Below the pieces are notes generated by a model that saw nothing but the letters and a program-made list of their open reading frames with translations, was not told the DNA's origin and made no database searches. A DNA stretch of 19,751 bases from Saccoglossus kowalevskii (taxonomy: Eukaryota; Hemichordata; Enteropneusta; Harrimaniidae). Numbering within the stretch: position 1 is the stretch's first letter; each line of letters opens with the position of its first letter. Below are positions 9,111 through 17,035 of this stretch, piece by piece. The stretch covers positions 285,900-305,650 of the forward strand of contig NW_003156742.1 of the NCBI RefSeq assembly GCF_000003605.2, given 5' to 3'. The translations under genes and the position numbers were made by a program.

Positions 9111-9292
9111 CTAGTGCACATGCACGTACAACATTTTATACTGGTTCTCACTGAAGGTAGGTTCTGCCTTTACTTGACGCACTGTGTAACTGCCTTTTGT
9201 GAATTTTGGATATTTTATAACAAGCATGCTTAGTAACAGCAGCATTTCGTCCACCATTTTCATTATAATGCATTGCTGCTGCTAAGACAAGC
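9111..9292 (-). pseudogene. THAP/DDE gene, final exon
   Basis: The acceptor GTTTTCTTTGTAG is at 9293-9305. The frame then reads LVLAAAMHYNENGGRNAAV, matching the conserved LAxxHxNEN segment near the end of this family. A frame change near 9215 is needed to continue into YPKFTKGSYTVRQVK and EPTFS, the usual C-terminal PK and PTF blocks, ending at a TAG at 9111-9113. Without the shift the first frame ends at a TGA at 9148-9150. The acceptor is phase 2; the preceding exon is missing, so the junction cannot be tested. Confidence 0.6.
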
Positions 9293-9567
9293 CTACAAAG
9301 AAAACAGCCATGCATTATAATATCACTATGGACTTAATAGCGTCACACAGGCTTGGTACGTACTACATCAACTGTGGTTGTAAACTTTTGAAATTAGATT
9401 AACGTGTGAATTACACATGTCTTCAATTCTGTTGTTTTGTAAACAATGTTATTCTCTCCTGTAGTGTTCAATGTGATAAAACTTATGATATTTATACCGA
9501 TTTAATCAACTAATGTGTTAGCCGCTTTTTTTACTTTCAACGTTGATTAATACAAGTACACAATTAC

Positions 9568-9755
9568 CTGCACATCATTCCATTGTATGAGAACCCATGC
9601 ATCTTTGGGGCACACTGATTCACCACAGAATGGTATTCTTCCAGTTCTGAAGTCTGTTGTAATATTGACAAAATAGGAATATCCTCCTTCCTTTGTCGAG
9701 AATTGAAGAGTGTTATCAATTTCTCCAAGATTTAGTCCCTGGAAGGTGTGGTTGA
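9568..9755 (-). CDS. Exon-like open segment with Cys pair, unknown protein
   Basis: Minus strand, 62 codons, bounded by an AAAAG acceptor (weak) and a CAG-GTAATTG donor. The peptide has an NHTF glycosylation-type site at the start, a GGYSYFVNITTDF core with a second NIT site, and a PFCGESVCPKDAW loop. The pattern of a Tyr-rich strand followed by a short Cys loop weakly recalls mannose-6-phosphate-receptor-homology modules, but the usual NVC cysteine is absent, so I do not assign it. If the acceptor is right, the incoming phase (1) matches the donor of 10118-10327. It lies between two exons of the THAP/DDE gene on the same strand, which is unexpected. Confidence 0.28.
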
Positions 9756-10117
9756 CTTTTCAGAGGTCAGAGCCTCAGTATCAAGGGATAATATTAATAT
9801 AATTGATTTATTTTTTATTTTTACTTATTTGAGACATCATAAATAAACCAGGTCTTAATGATCTTGACTTGAAAAATAAAAGTGAGAAACGATAAAACGT
9901 ATTTGTGTATATGGCCGATCATAGCGGGCGTAATTGATAAATGTACTATGGTCACGTAAAGTAGTTCTTGCATTGTGCAGCGATTTTGTGTATTATTACT
10001 TACTTGCTGCACACATTTTAGCTGGATGTCATTTCATGTGTGATTTTTAAAAGGCTGACATCTCTCGCCACTGCATCGTGACACATTTGAGTCTTTGAAA
10101 CGACAACCGATACTCAC
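9756..10117. other. AT-rich gap between two exon-like segments
   Basis: Nothing recognised. A 63-codon minus-strand frame at 9821-10012 has no family features. Confidence 0.4.
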
Positions 10118-10327
10118 AATTACTTCCCGGTAAATCAATGCGCGCGTTGTGCGTCGTTTTGCTGTTTGAGCAGAAGATGTTCCCACAAGTTAATTCGAGA
10201 GAGGCACAAGCTTGCTCGTCAATATTCTTTGTCCACTCCAATTGAAGCATGTGGCAAAATTTACATGCTCTTTCACGTTCGATTTGAAAAACGTACTTTG
10301 CTTGACGTATATTTTGATTTCCTAAAA
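10118..10327 (-). CDS. Exon-like Cys-rich open segment, symmetric phase 1-1
   Basis: The acceptor (GCTCATTTCACAG) and a strong donor (GTGAGTATC) enclose 210 bases, phase 1 at both ends, as in exons that encode shuffled extracellular modules. It is part of a 132-codon open frame (10047-10445), long for this base composition. The peptide includes a CKFCHMLQLEW segment, then DEQACASLELTCGNIFC, so six Cys fall within about 30 residues. I recognise no domain. Splicing to 9755 would keep the frame. It may be part of an unknown secreted protein gene interleaved with the THAP/DDE gene, or a chance frame. Confidence 0.28.
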
Positions 10328-10445
10328 CTGTGAAATGAGCATATATACTTCTAAATGTAGGATTTGTCCGTATGTTTGATAAACTGCCCCATAAGTAATC
10401 TTGTCGTCGCGCCACATGGGGGGGAGTGAACAAACATATGGCCAC

Positions 10446-10991
10446 ATGTTAATTTTCTTGTGTACATACCAGGTGCTTTCATTTTCCGCATTAAGAGTGG
10501 ACTATGTCCAGATATATATTTACCTATGTAGCACTATAGATAAAAAAGTTTTCCCCATTTGTTCAGATCAATTGATGCTGGTTGTCATGGTAACCATATT
10601 GCCAGATTTCAATATTTTTCTGCATTTATTCAGTCATATAAATATAATTATGTATTAGTTATGGAAAGTATATATTACATTCACAGTCCAGTTCAATTTT
10701 GTACAATACATTGATGGTAGGAAAAACTAACCAAACAAATCATTGTAAAACTAGTATTTATGCAGTTAAATGTCAAACTTGTATATTGTCGAGTTAGCTG
10801 CATTTTTTTTATTTTTATGCAAATGAGTAAAGTTTTGTCACATTTAGCAGCCACAATAATCTGTGTTAAAAAGGACCATTACATATCCCTAAGTTTGGTT
10901 CAAACATGTATATAATATTTAATCATTATATCGGTAATAACAATATACCAGTCTAGTCAAAGTGTTTAAAATGTGAATAAGAGAGAAATAC
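10446..10991. other. Putative intron of the THAP/DDE gene; expected exon absent
   Basis: Between the donor at 10991 and the next recognised exon I looked for the conserved segment with a Glu next to Phe-His and a Pro-Lys, and saw none here. A + strand 85-codon frame (10401-10658) overlaps but shows no family features. Otherwise AT-rich with no repeats noticed. Confidence 0.4.
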
Positions 10992-11206
10992 CTGGCTTTA
11001 ACCATCGTTTTATTCTTTTTTGTCTTGTCAAATCTTCATGTTCACACCCTCGTGAATATTTTGGATATGGTTTCCAACTGATGTCCATTTGTCAGTCATC
11101 AAATCACCATTTCCATCAGGTGTTGAAGCAGCAGTCCAATAAAGATGATTTGTGACGCTCCTGATCCAGTCTTGTATTACACCACACTCTTTCTCTTTAG
11201 AAAGTT
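10992..11206 (-). pseudogene. THAP/DDE gene, NHLYW exon
   Basis: The acceptor TTTAATGTCTACAG is at 11207. The frame reads LSKEKECGVIQDWIRSVTNHLYW and continues through a Gly/Asp loop and DKWTSVGNHI, all hallmarks of the segment after DVWH in this family. A one-base shift at about 11046-11052 (GAGGG) breaks the frame; in the neighbouring frame CEHEDLTRQKRIKRWLKP follows, again matching the family (Cys-His then a basic stretch and Trp). The donor after CCAG (GTATTT) is at 10991, phase 1. Confidence 0.65.
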
Positions 11207-11499
11207 CTGTAGACATTAAAGAAAAAAATCCTTTCATGAGTATTATGTGTTTTCAGTCAAGGTTTTAGTTAATTTGCTAATCATGTTATAAAATTTCACT
11301 TGAATTGCTCTGAATATTGAATACTAGTATTATCAATCTCACTGATGTTGGATATAACTAAAATAAATCAAAAATATCCTACAAGGATTCAGAGTTTCAC
11401 CTAAAATAATCTACCAAGCAATTTTATATATCAATAGAACAATGTTTGAGCATGATAAAATGGCTGCTCTCAAAGATTGTGGGGGAGAAAACTGCTTAC

Positions 11500-11674
11500 C
11501 TTTAGCAACATGCCAAACATCTACACAGTGTTCAATCCCTGTCATGTTCTCTCTGATCCATTTAATTATTTGAACATGACGGTCTGTTACTATTTTGTAA
11601 ATATTAATACCTTGGTTCTGTAAATATGCCAAACCTTCCTTCTCCAAGTGGCAGCTACTTTTCACCTCGTTACT
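11500..11674 (-). pseudogene. THAP/DDE gene, DVWH exon
   Basis: This exon is fully open between the acceptor TTTATATTCAG at 11675-11685 and the donor GTAAGCAG at 11499. It reads SNEVKSS, then a region ending IVTDRHVQI, then HCVDVWHVAK. The Asp of TDRH and the DxxH of DVWH are conserved in D(2)H-type DDE transposases; the DVWH Asp is the likely second catalytic residue. The upstream junction is phase 0 with an 86-bp intron; the downstream junction is phase 1, codon G/AA, with a 293-bp intron. It has no lesion. Confidence 0.7.
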
Positions 11675-11760
11675 CTGAATATAAACAGTAGAATCATTTT
11701 AATTATATTATATATTGTTTACATGAAATGCGGTACCAGGTAAGTAAAATGTATAAATAC

Positions 11761-12287
11761 CTGCACAAGCTGTATGTCAATCATAATACCATTCTTCAGG
11801 TCCATGACTGAATAAGAGCCAAATTTAGCAATCTGACCAGGGGTGTCACACCTCCCATCTCCACCTATGCAAAGCGACCTTCCATTTTGAAGTGCATCAT
11901 CAATGTACTTGCTATGCAAGTTTTCCCATACTTCCATTACTGCTGGCTGGCTGGAGGTAGTACCTTTGATGTTTCATGGAAGTATCCATTGAGACACTTG
12001 CATTTTTATAAACTGTATGACACGTAAAGTGTTCGATGCTAATACCCCAGCAAACAAAATTCTACATGAAAGTCTAAGATTCCCACTTGGAATGGAACCT
12101 ATCATGGTTTGGCTGTTCCATGTTGTGCTTAGTCCACAAAAAAACACAATTCTGCTCCACTCTTACCATTGTGCCACATATGTGTGTGATTTCACCTAAT
12201 GTAGGTGAAGAGCATCTGGTACATGTGTGGAATAAATTCATGAGTTGAGCTTTTCCAACAACAAAGAATCTATTTTTCTGCATACAC
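11761..12287 (-). pseudogene. THAP/DDE gene, exon with CxxC knuckle and GDGRCD motif
   Basis: The acceptor TCTTAATTATAG lies at 12288 and the donor CAG-GTATTTATAC at 11760. The start reads CMQKNRFFVVGKAQLMNLF then HTCTRCSS. After the A7/T7 homopolymer (12138-12144) a one-base shift gives a CVFCG knuckle and WNSQ, then PSGNLRL. Further on, a shift near 11975 and a compensating four-base repeat at 11943-11954 lead into PAVMEVWENL, and the frame then stays open through GDGRCDTPGQIAKFGSY (11846-11863 for the core) to DIQLVQ. The Asp of GDG is the presumed first catalytic acid. Three shifts within 350 bases make this the most damaged of the mapped exons. Confidence 0.65.
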
Positions 12288-12432
12288 CTATAATTAAGAG
12301 AAATAAACTAAATTATATTTACTGCATAATGCATTTTTACCATAAAACCATGTGATTTGAAGCTGCCCAGTGCTCACCTACTTTCATTCACAAACTTTCC
12401 CTTTTATATTTTATAATTTTATTAAAACTTAC

Positions 12433-12564
12433 CAATCATCAGCACTTGAAAATGAAGTTGTGTCAAGTTCATTGTCTGGGGGGTTGTATTGTTTGGTTTG
12501 GTTTCAGATCACATTGTACTTGATCACTTCTTGTTTCTGGAGGATGCAACATCTGTCTGGCAAA
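12433..12564 (-). pseudogene. THAP/DDE gene, short spacer exon
   Basis: The 132-nt segment has an acceptor TGCATTACAG at 12565 and a strong donor GTAAGTTT at 12432. The end reads PDNELDTTSFSSADD with a split Trp codon (TG/G) that is completed by the first base of the next exon, so the junction is in phase. A run of six C (minus strand, 12476-12481) is where the frame of the first half must change. Acidic and Ser-rich content fits the variable linker between THAP and transposase parts. Confidence 0.5.
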
Positions 12565-13009
12565 CTGTAATGCAAAAACACAGTCAAGTTCAACATAAAT
12601 TACAAAATGTATATTGATAATAGATGAAAAAGCATAACATCTACAATAGGATCTGAGCTAAACTTGACGGGCTGTCCCATCTGAAAAACTGGCAGTGTGT
12701 CGAACTTTTGAAATAAGAGCGTAAGAGACAAAATATATATTCACTGTTAAGATAACATAAATTCTCCCCAACCAGATGTTAAACTAGTATGATGAGGGAC
12801 AACAAACCGACAACCGGTTATACATGCGTTTATTTTATCTAAAGGGTATTATTTGTACACACACACTTCTCTTATTAGGCTATAATAATGTATGAAAAAA
12901 AATAATGTTCACTGATCAGACAAGTCAACGTAATAGCATTATCGCCATAGCCAGTAGTTATGTGTAACCATAAATACTTGCGGTAAACTCAGTGCGCGGC
13001 ACATAGCAT
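12565..13009. other. Putative intron of the THAP/DDE gene
   Basis: AT-rich and without a recognised exon. The donor that should end the THAP exon was not resolved; candidates lie near 12980-12990. Confidence 0.4.
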
Positions 13010-13403
13010 TTTCTTTTTTAAGAAAGCGATCCTTGGCCTTTTAGGTGTTGACACAACCGGATACGCTGGACTTGTATCAGTATTGTTACTAGTACTATAA
13101 GCCGGGATGGTATGAATTGTTGGCACAACACCTTTGTGCTAAGTTTTCCTTCCCGGAACTTGTCCCATTGCACGCATAAACTTTTGCGGGGTAGCACTCA
13201 TCTGTGAAATTGACTGAGCAAAGCACATAATGATTCGTAAGACCATGCCATTTAGCTCTCTTCACCCGAACAAACTTTGTCCAAAGTTTGCTCAAAAACA
13301 GCATGTCGAAGGGGAATGCGTGAAGCGAAACACCGTCAAAGTTCGTGTTCCAGCACTCGAAAGCAACGCAGCGTTTACCTCGTCTGTCACAACGACTTGA
13401 CAT
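13010..13403 (-). pseudogene. THAP/DDE gene, THAP zinc-finger exon
   Basis: The ATG at 13403 starts a THAP domain, a DNA-binding C2CH zinc finger. CVAFEC supplies the first pair (CxxxxC); LHAFPF and LWTKFV follow in the expected places; 44 residues later LCSVNF supplies the third Cys, but the fourth ligand, normally His in CxxH, is Asn (codon AAT, one base from CAT). A one-base shift near 13137-13143 is needed to reach VVPTI, the AVPTF-like box that ends the fold. After that a Thr/Ser-rich linker runs to about 13010. An upstream in-frame ATG exists at 13427, but 13403 gives the usual N-terminal length. Confidence 0.7.
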
Positions 13404-14360
13404 TACTAGTTTAAATACGAAGCCCAAATAAATAACAAACGTCCTAAACGCAACAGTTCACGTCCTTTGTCGCAATACCACTAAAATAAAACTGTAGAGC
13501 ATTCGCGAAAATCAATAATGACACAGCTGATCACGAACGACATAGAATACATATGAATGGTGCCAAACTGATCAGGGCGGTTACATTATAATGTCACATC
13601 CAAGAGATTTAAACGAAGTCAAACCGTGGGCGCTCAGGTGCGAATTTAACAGAATCAGATATATGTCGTAAATGAGTCATCGGATTTTAAAACAAATATC
13701 TGGTGTTTGGTATTTAAATACAATGTAGTAGAATATGAAATAAAATCTAGCGCTCAAATGTAGTGTAATTTTCAAGATACTTTACTGGGACCACAAGTTT
13801 GCTTACCAACTCTGTCCAAATATTGCTAAATTAGTTACAATTTCACTTAATAATACTGCAGACTGAGTTGTCCCAGATACAATTTAATTAAAACCAAGGG
13901 AAGAGCTAAATTAAAAGTTTCTTCAGTGAGTGCCTTGGGCACACCATCTGAGAGAAATGTTGTCCTTCAATTTTAAGAGCGCATTTCAAATATGATGTTC
14001 TATGAAACAAAAAAGAATCACAAATCCATTATACAATAGAATAAATGAATGGCCACCATGTGCACTGTAAAAACAGTTTTAAAGAACTGAATACTAATTG
14101 AACAGCTTTTAAGCATTCAATTTGTTAATTGCCTTTGAACAGGCGTTCAAAAAGTGTTGTGTTTAATATGACATGATAATTGGTATTAATATTTAGAACA
14201 TGGCTGTTCAAAAGGTGTTGCTACATAGAAGACATGATAAAACACTGCATTTTCAAATTTACTATTTTATCAGTTCTGCTTAGCTAAAAACAAACACACA
14301 CATACACAATAGTTGGGCACAGTGGGCAGCACAAGCTCTCTTTAATGAAATCACATGTGC
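13404..14360. other. Intergenic stretch between the THAP/DDE gene and the retroelement
   Basis: No gene is seen. A short diverged duplication occurs: GTTCAAAAAGTGTTG with GACATGATAA at about 14145-14182 and GTTCAAAAGGTGTTG with GACATGATAA at about 14207-14241. The first 200 bases upstream of the THAP start are CpG-richer and could hold its promoter, but no clear core element is visible. Confidence 0.45.
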
Positions 14361-14378
14361 TGACAAGAAAAATTGCCC
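14361..14378 (-). repeat. Repeat B2, 18-base core
   Basis: TGACAAGAAAAATTGCCC is identical to 14645-14662. Its place beyond A2 is where the terminal B copy of a split direct repeat should lie. Between here and A2 (14379-14518) no clear match to B1 flanks could be aligned by eye. Confidence 0.55.
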
Positions 14379-14518
14379 TATGGCTTAACAAAGTACATGT
14401 CAAACATTTAAGAAGGTACAACGTCTGTGGTGCCCTTTGTTAACAAATATTAAGGTATTTAACAAGAGAAAAGGTAACATCTCCAATGGGAGGGTGGGTG
14501 GTAATGTTTTGCGAACAA

Positions 14519-14637
14519 CTGACAACTCTAGAAACTTAAAGATGGCGGTCAGCCCATGTGATCAACAATCTTAATGTATTGATTCTCAAAGTTGAGGGCG
14601 CTGTAACATTAGAGCCGACTAGCGCACTAAAGATTTT
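14519..14637 (-). repeat. Repeat A2, 119 bp
   Basis: Direct repeat of 18378-18496 with three mismatches in 119 bases. It contains AAAGATGGCGG, a YY1-type motif, near one end. Two ORFs of about 75 codons run through A1 and A2 with identical ends; they are by-products of the repeat. Confidence 0.9.
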
Positions 14638-14644
14638 GAATTTT

Positions 14645-14662
14645 TGACAAGAAAAATTGCCC
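14645..14662 (-). repeat. Repeat B1, 18-base core
   Basis: Identical to B2 and separated from A2 by only 7 bases, as expected for the internal B copy. Confidence 0.55.
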
Positions 14663-14835
14663 AAAGCACCCAAGCACATGTGTATGTGAGCATAAAAATG
14701 TAAGTTATGTATATTAACAAAACAATTGTAATTAGATATAAATTGAATAAACTTGAACATGTATAAGTAATGTGCCTGTGAGAAATAGGCAGTAACTATT
14801 AATAAATCACACTATTAAGTACCAGACTTAGGTAA

Positions 14836-15785
14836 TTAGAGATATTGTTGGAATGTACGAATGTACCGTTTATAACAGTCGCTGGACCAGCGTCCCATCA
14901 TCTTAATTTCCCAGTCAGCTAGACCGGCTGCAGCAGCACTAGTGGCACCCGCACTTCGAAAACTATGTCCACTAAATTCATCTGGGTTAAGTCCAATAAG
15001 ACTGAGGCCATGTTTTAATTGAGTTATTAAATAATCGCGTGTGATTAGTTCAGACCTTGACAGTGTGAAAATTGGTGAATCAGGTTTGGCACCCTCGTTA
15101 GTGCGCAAAGCATGAAAATCAGACCATAACCGGACCGCACAAATTTGGTGCATGGAGCAGCAAATAACAACGTCAACACCTTTACGAAATTGGTCTGTTT
15201 TTGATTGTTTTAGATGAACTACGACAATGCCACATTTGCCGGACCCAGTTCCTTGAAACGATACATCTGTCATGGTAAGGTGGCGTGTAGGGTCGAAAGG
15301 TGGATTCTTAATCACGAGCTCCCCCAACCGAAAAAGACCAAAAAATGCAGTAATCATAATTGTCCATACTGCACAATCTGTGCGACTTTGAAGCTGAAAA
15401 GTGTTTAATAACTTATTGAGTATGTCAAATGTTATGGCCAACTTCTGTTTTGAGGTGCCTTTAACTTTGTGTATGGCCCGCAAAGCAAGCTGTATACGTG
15501 GGGTGTCCTGAAGTGGGTCCCAGCATCATTTGTAATATGCCAAGAGCATACTGAATACAGGTAGGTGATGATAGTACTATGTGCCAAGTTTTTTGACTCA
15601 TGAAGGTACATAATGAACATAAGAAGCAATTCCTCGCTTGCTGGCAGAGCAGGCTTTTGGATAGAATCACAAAATTTAAAATATGCTAATTGACCCAACT
15701 GGTATGTTGTACGAGTGTTACTTGAATATGCACTTCCAACCAGATTACAAGCACGTGTCCACCAGTGAGCAGTAGTGTCTGTCAA
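14836..15785 (-). pseudogene. Tyrosine recombinase of the Ngaro-like element, frameshifted
   Basis: Two frames together cover a DIRS-type recombinase. The first (about 15785-15530) holds the SAM-like N-terminal core (TTYQLGQLAYFKFCD, then a helix with TIITYLYSV). A shift at about 15515-15535 moves to a frame with LALRAIHKVKG, and the second part (open from 15483) continues to the stop at 14836. The catalytic set is complete: Arg in LFRLGEL, His and Arg in GHSFRSAGAT, Trp in MMGRWSS and the nucleophile Tyr in YKRYIR. It would join the circular cDNA to the genome. No ATG starts the first frame; translation may have depended on the upstream ORF. Confidence 0.8.
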
Positions 15786-15810
15786 GGAAACAGGTTCAAC
15801 ATATTAGCTA

Positions 15811-16330
15811 TCATATTTGGTCAAATATGCGTGAAAGTTCATCTGCAGCCTGGTTATTTGCACCAGCAACGTGTTTTGCCTGCAGTTCAAAGTTATGCTT
15901 AGCACAGATGAAAAATAACTGACGTAACAGGGAAGCACACAAGATGTTGCGAGAACTCCCCTTTTTGATCATGTACACAACTGACATATTGTCACAATGA
16001 AAGAGTATACGTAATGTTTTAAAGTGGCTACCCCAACATTCAGCGGCTCTCACAATAGCATATAGTTTGCGCTAGTTAATTAAATATGTGCGTGGAGTGT
16101 AATCTGCAATTTCGTCACTGAACTTTCCCTGTAGTGTTTTTGTTCCAAATATAGCACCATAACCTAAGTCTGAAGCATCAGTATACAGGTGGATGTGGAC
16201 ATTTGTCGTCCATTGCAGATCATAGAACATACCAACTCCGTTTCAAGTGGGTAAATAATCCACCCACCACTGAATGTCAAGTTTGAAGTTCTTAGTGAGC
16301 TTTATCTTATGGTGCAGGTGCTTAAGCTTA
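15811..16330 (-). pseudogene. RNase H domain of the Ngaro-like element
   Basis: RNase H degrades the RNA strand during reverse transcription. The acidic residues are recognisable: Asp in YTDASD (about 16170), Glu in RAAECWG, Asp in HCDNMSVV and Asp in NNQAADELSR near the end. The frame is broken by a TGA near 16243 and a TAG at 16072-16074, each where a Trp would be expected from family context. From 16053 to the stop at 15811 the frame is open. The recombinase frame begins a few bases beyond. Confidence 0.7.
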
Positions 16331-16339
16331 CAGGAAGTA

Positions 16340-17030
16340 TCAATTAATCGTCTTAGAAATATGCGAAAAACCCTTGTAATAAAACTCAAGTTTGCCAATT
16401 AATGAAAGAATGTCACGCTTTGTGGCATATTGCCGATTGTGCCAATGATGCAGTTCTGTCAAGGTATCTTGTAGTCTCATTTGATATGCGGGCTTCCATA
16501 AGATCTGTGTCAAGTATGATACCAAGTACTCTAAACAGGTCGTGGGCTCACACACTGGTATTTAATGGAAATCCTAGCTGCTTACAGCAATCAAGCATGG
16601 CATTTAGGTTATCTGAGTACTGTTCAGTCCCTGGGTTTCCAATAGTAATGTTAATCATCAAGATAGTGTTCGACTGTTATGTTATGTATGTTATGTCCAG
16701 TCAGATTTAGCTCCCATGAGCAGCCAAAACGTTCCCAGTCTGCCGGTCGGACTGGGATTTGATAAAAGGCTTCTTCGAGGTCAACCTTTGCTAGCTAGAC
16801 CCCTTCCCAAGTTGAAGTATGTGTTTTATTACAGTGTCTATTGATATGTAATTACAGGTGTAATTTTCTTTACAAATGCCATCATTTACAGATTGTCCAG
16901 GTGGCCAAGAAAGGTCATGGATGATGCGATATTTTCCTGATTTTTTCTTTGGTCTTGCACCGAGTGGTGACAACACAAATGATGAAGTTGGTGGTGATAG
17001 TAATGAACCTATCTTGTAACCTTTATTCAC
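16340..17030 (-). pseudogene. Reverse transcriptase core of the Ngaro-like element, internally deleted
   Basis: The fingers segment (SPLGARPKKKSGKYRIIHDL) is intact at the start of the 17030 frame. A one-base change near 16791-16797 leads to motif A, KVDLEEAFYQIPV, whose Asp is catalytic. About 20 codons later comes HYLDD (motif C) at 16654-16668, so the segment with the LPFG-type motif B, normally some 40 codons between, is missing. A TAA follows LDD directly (16651-16653). The thumb segment (LEYLVSYL, DILSLIGKLEF) is recovered in further frames. The product could not have polymerase activity. Confidence 0.75.
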
Positions 17031-17035
17031 TTCAT

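Larger units (their letters stand above)
9047..13403 (-). pseudogene. THAP-domain DDE transposase-type gene (Kolobok-like), broken, intron-containing
   Basis: Six exons on the minus strand can be chained: 13403-13010, 12564-12433, 12287-11761, 11674-11500, 11206-10992 and 9292-9111. Every junction that can be tested (exons 2-3, 3-4, 4-5) has GT-AG borders and matching phase. Order of parts: THAP zinc finger with a VVPTI end, spacer, CxxC knuckle region, GDGRCD motif (first catalytic Asp), DVWH motif (second Asp in a DxxH), NHLYW region, then the C-terminal HYNEN and YPK segments. The exon that should hold the third acidic residue is not found between 10991 and 9293. Frameshifts occur in at least five exons. 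Proteins with this layout include Kolobok-type transposases and host genes derived from them. Regular introns favour a host-type or long-resident copy. No terminal inverted repeats were seen. Confidence 0.65.

Noticed and set aside
9821-10012. 63-codon minus-strand ORF
   Set aside because: AT-rich, Ile/Phe-heavy tail, no splice sites or motif.
10401-10658. 85-codon + ORF
   Set aside because: Partly antisense to the longer minus frame and otherwise hydrophobic AT-driven content.
10973-11155. 60-codon + ORF
   Set aside because: Antisense shadow of the NHLYW exon.
14536-14760. 74-codon minus ORF (and its partner at 18395-18622)
   Set aside because: Both read through the A repeats and share the same end because the DNA is repeated; no gene evidence.
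16402-16710. 102-codon + ORF and other + ORFs at 15214-15408, 17221-17469, 18123-18454
   Set aside because: Antisense shadows of the retroelement genes.
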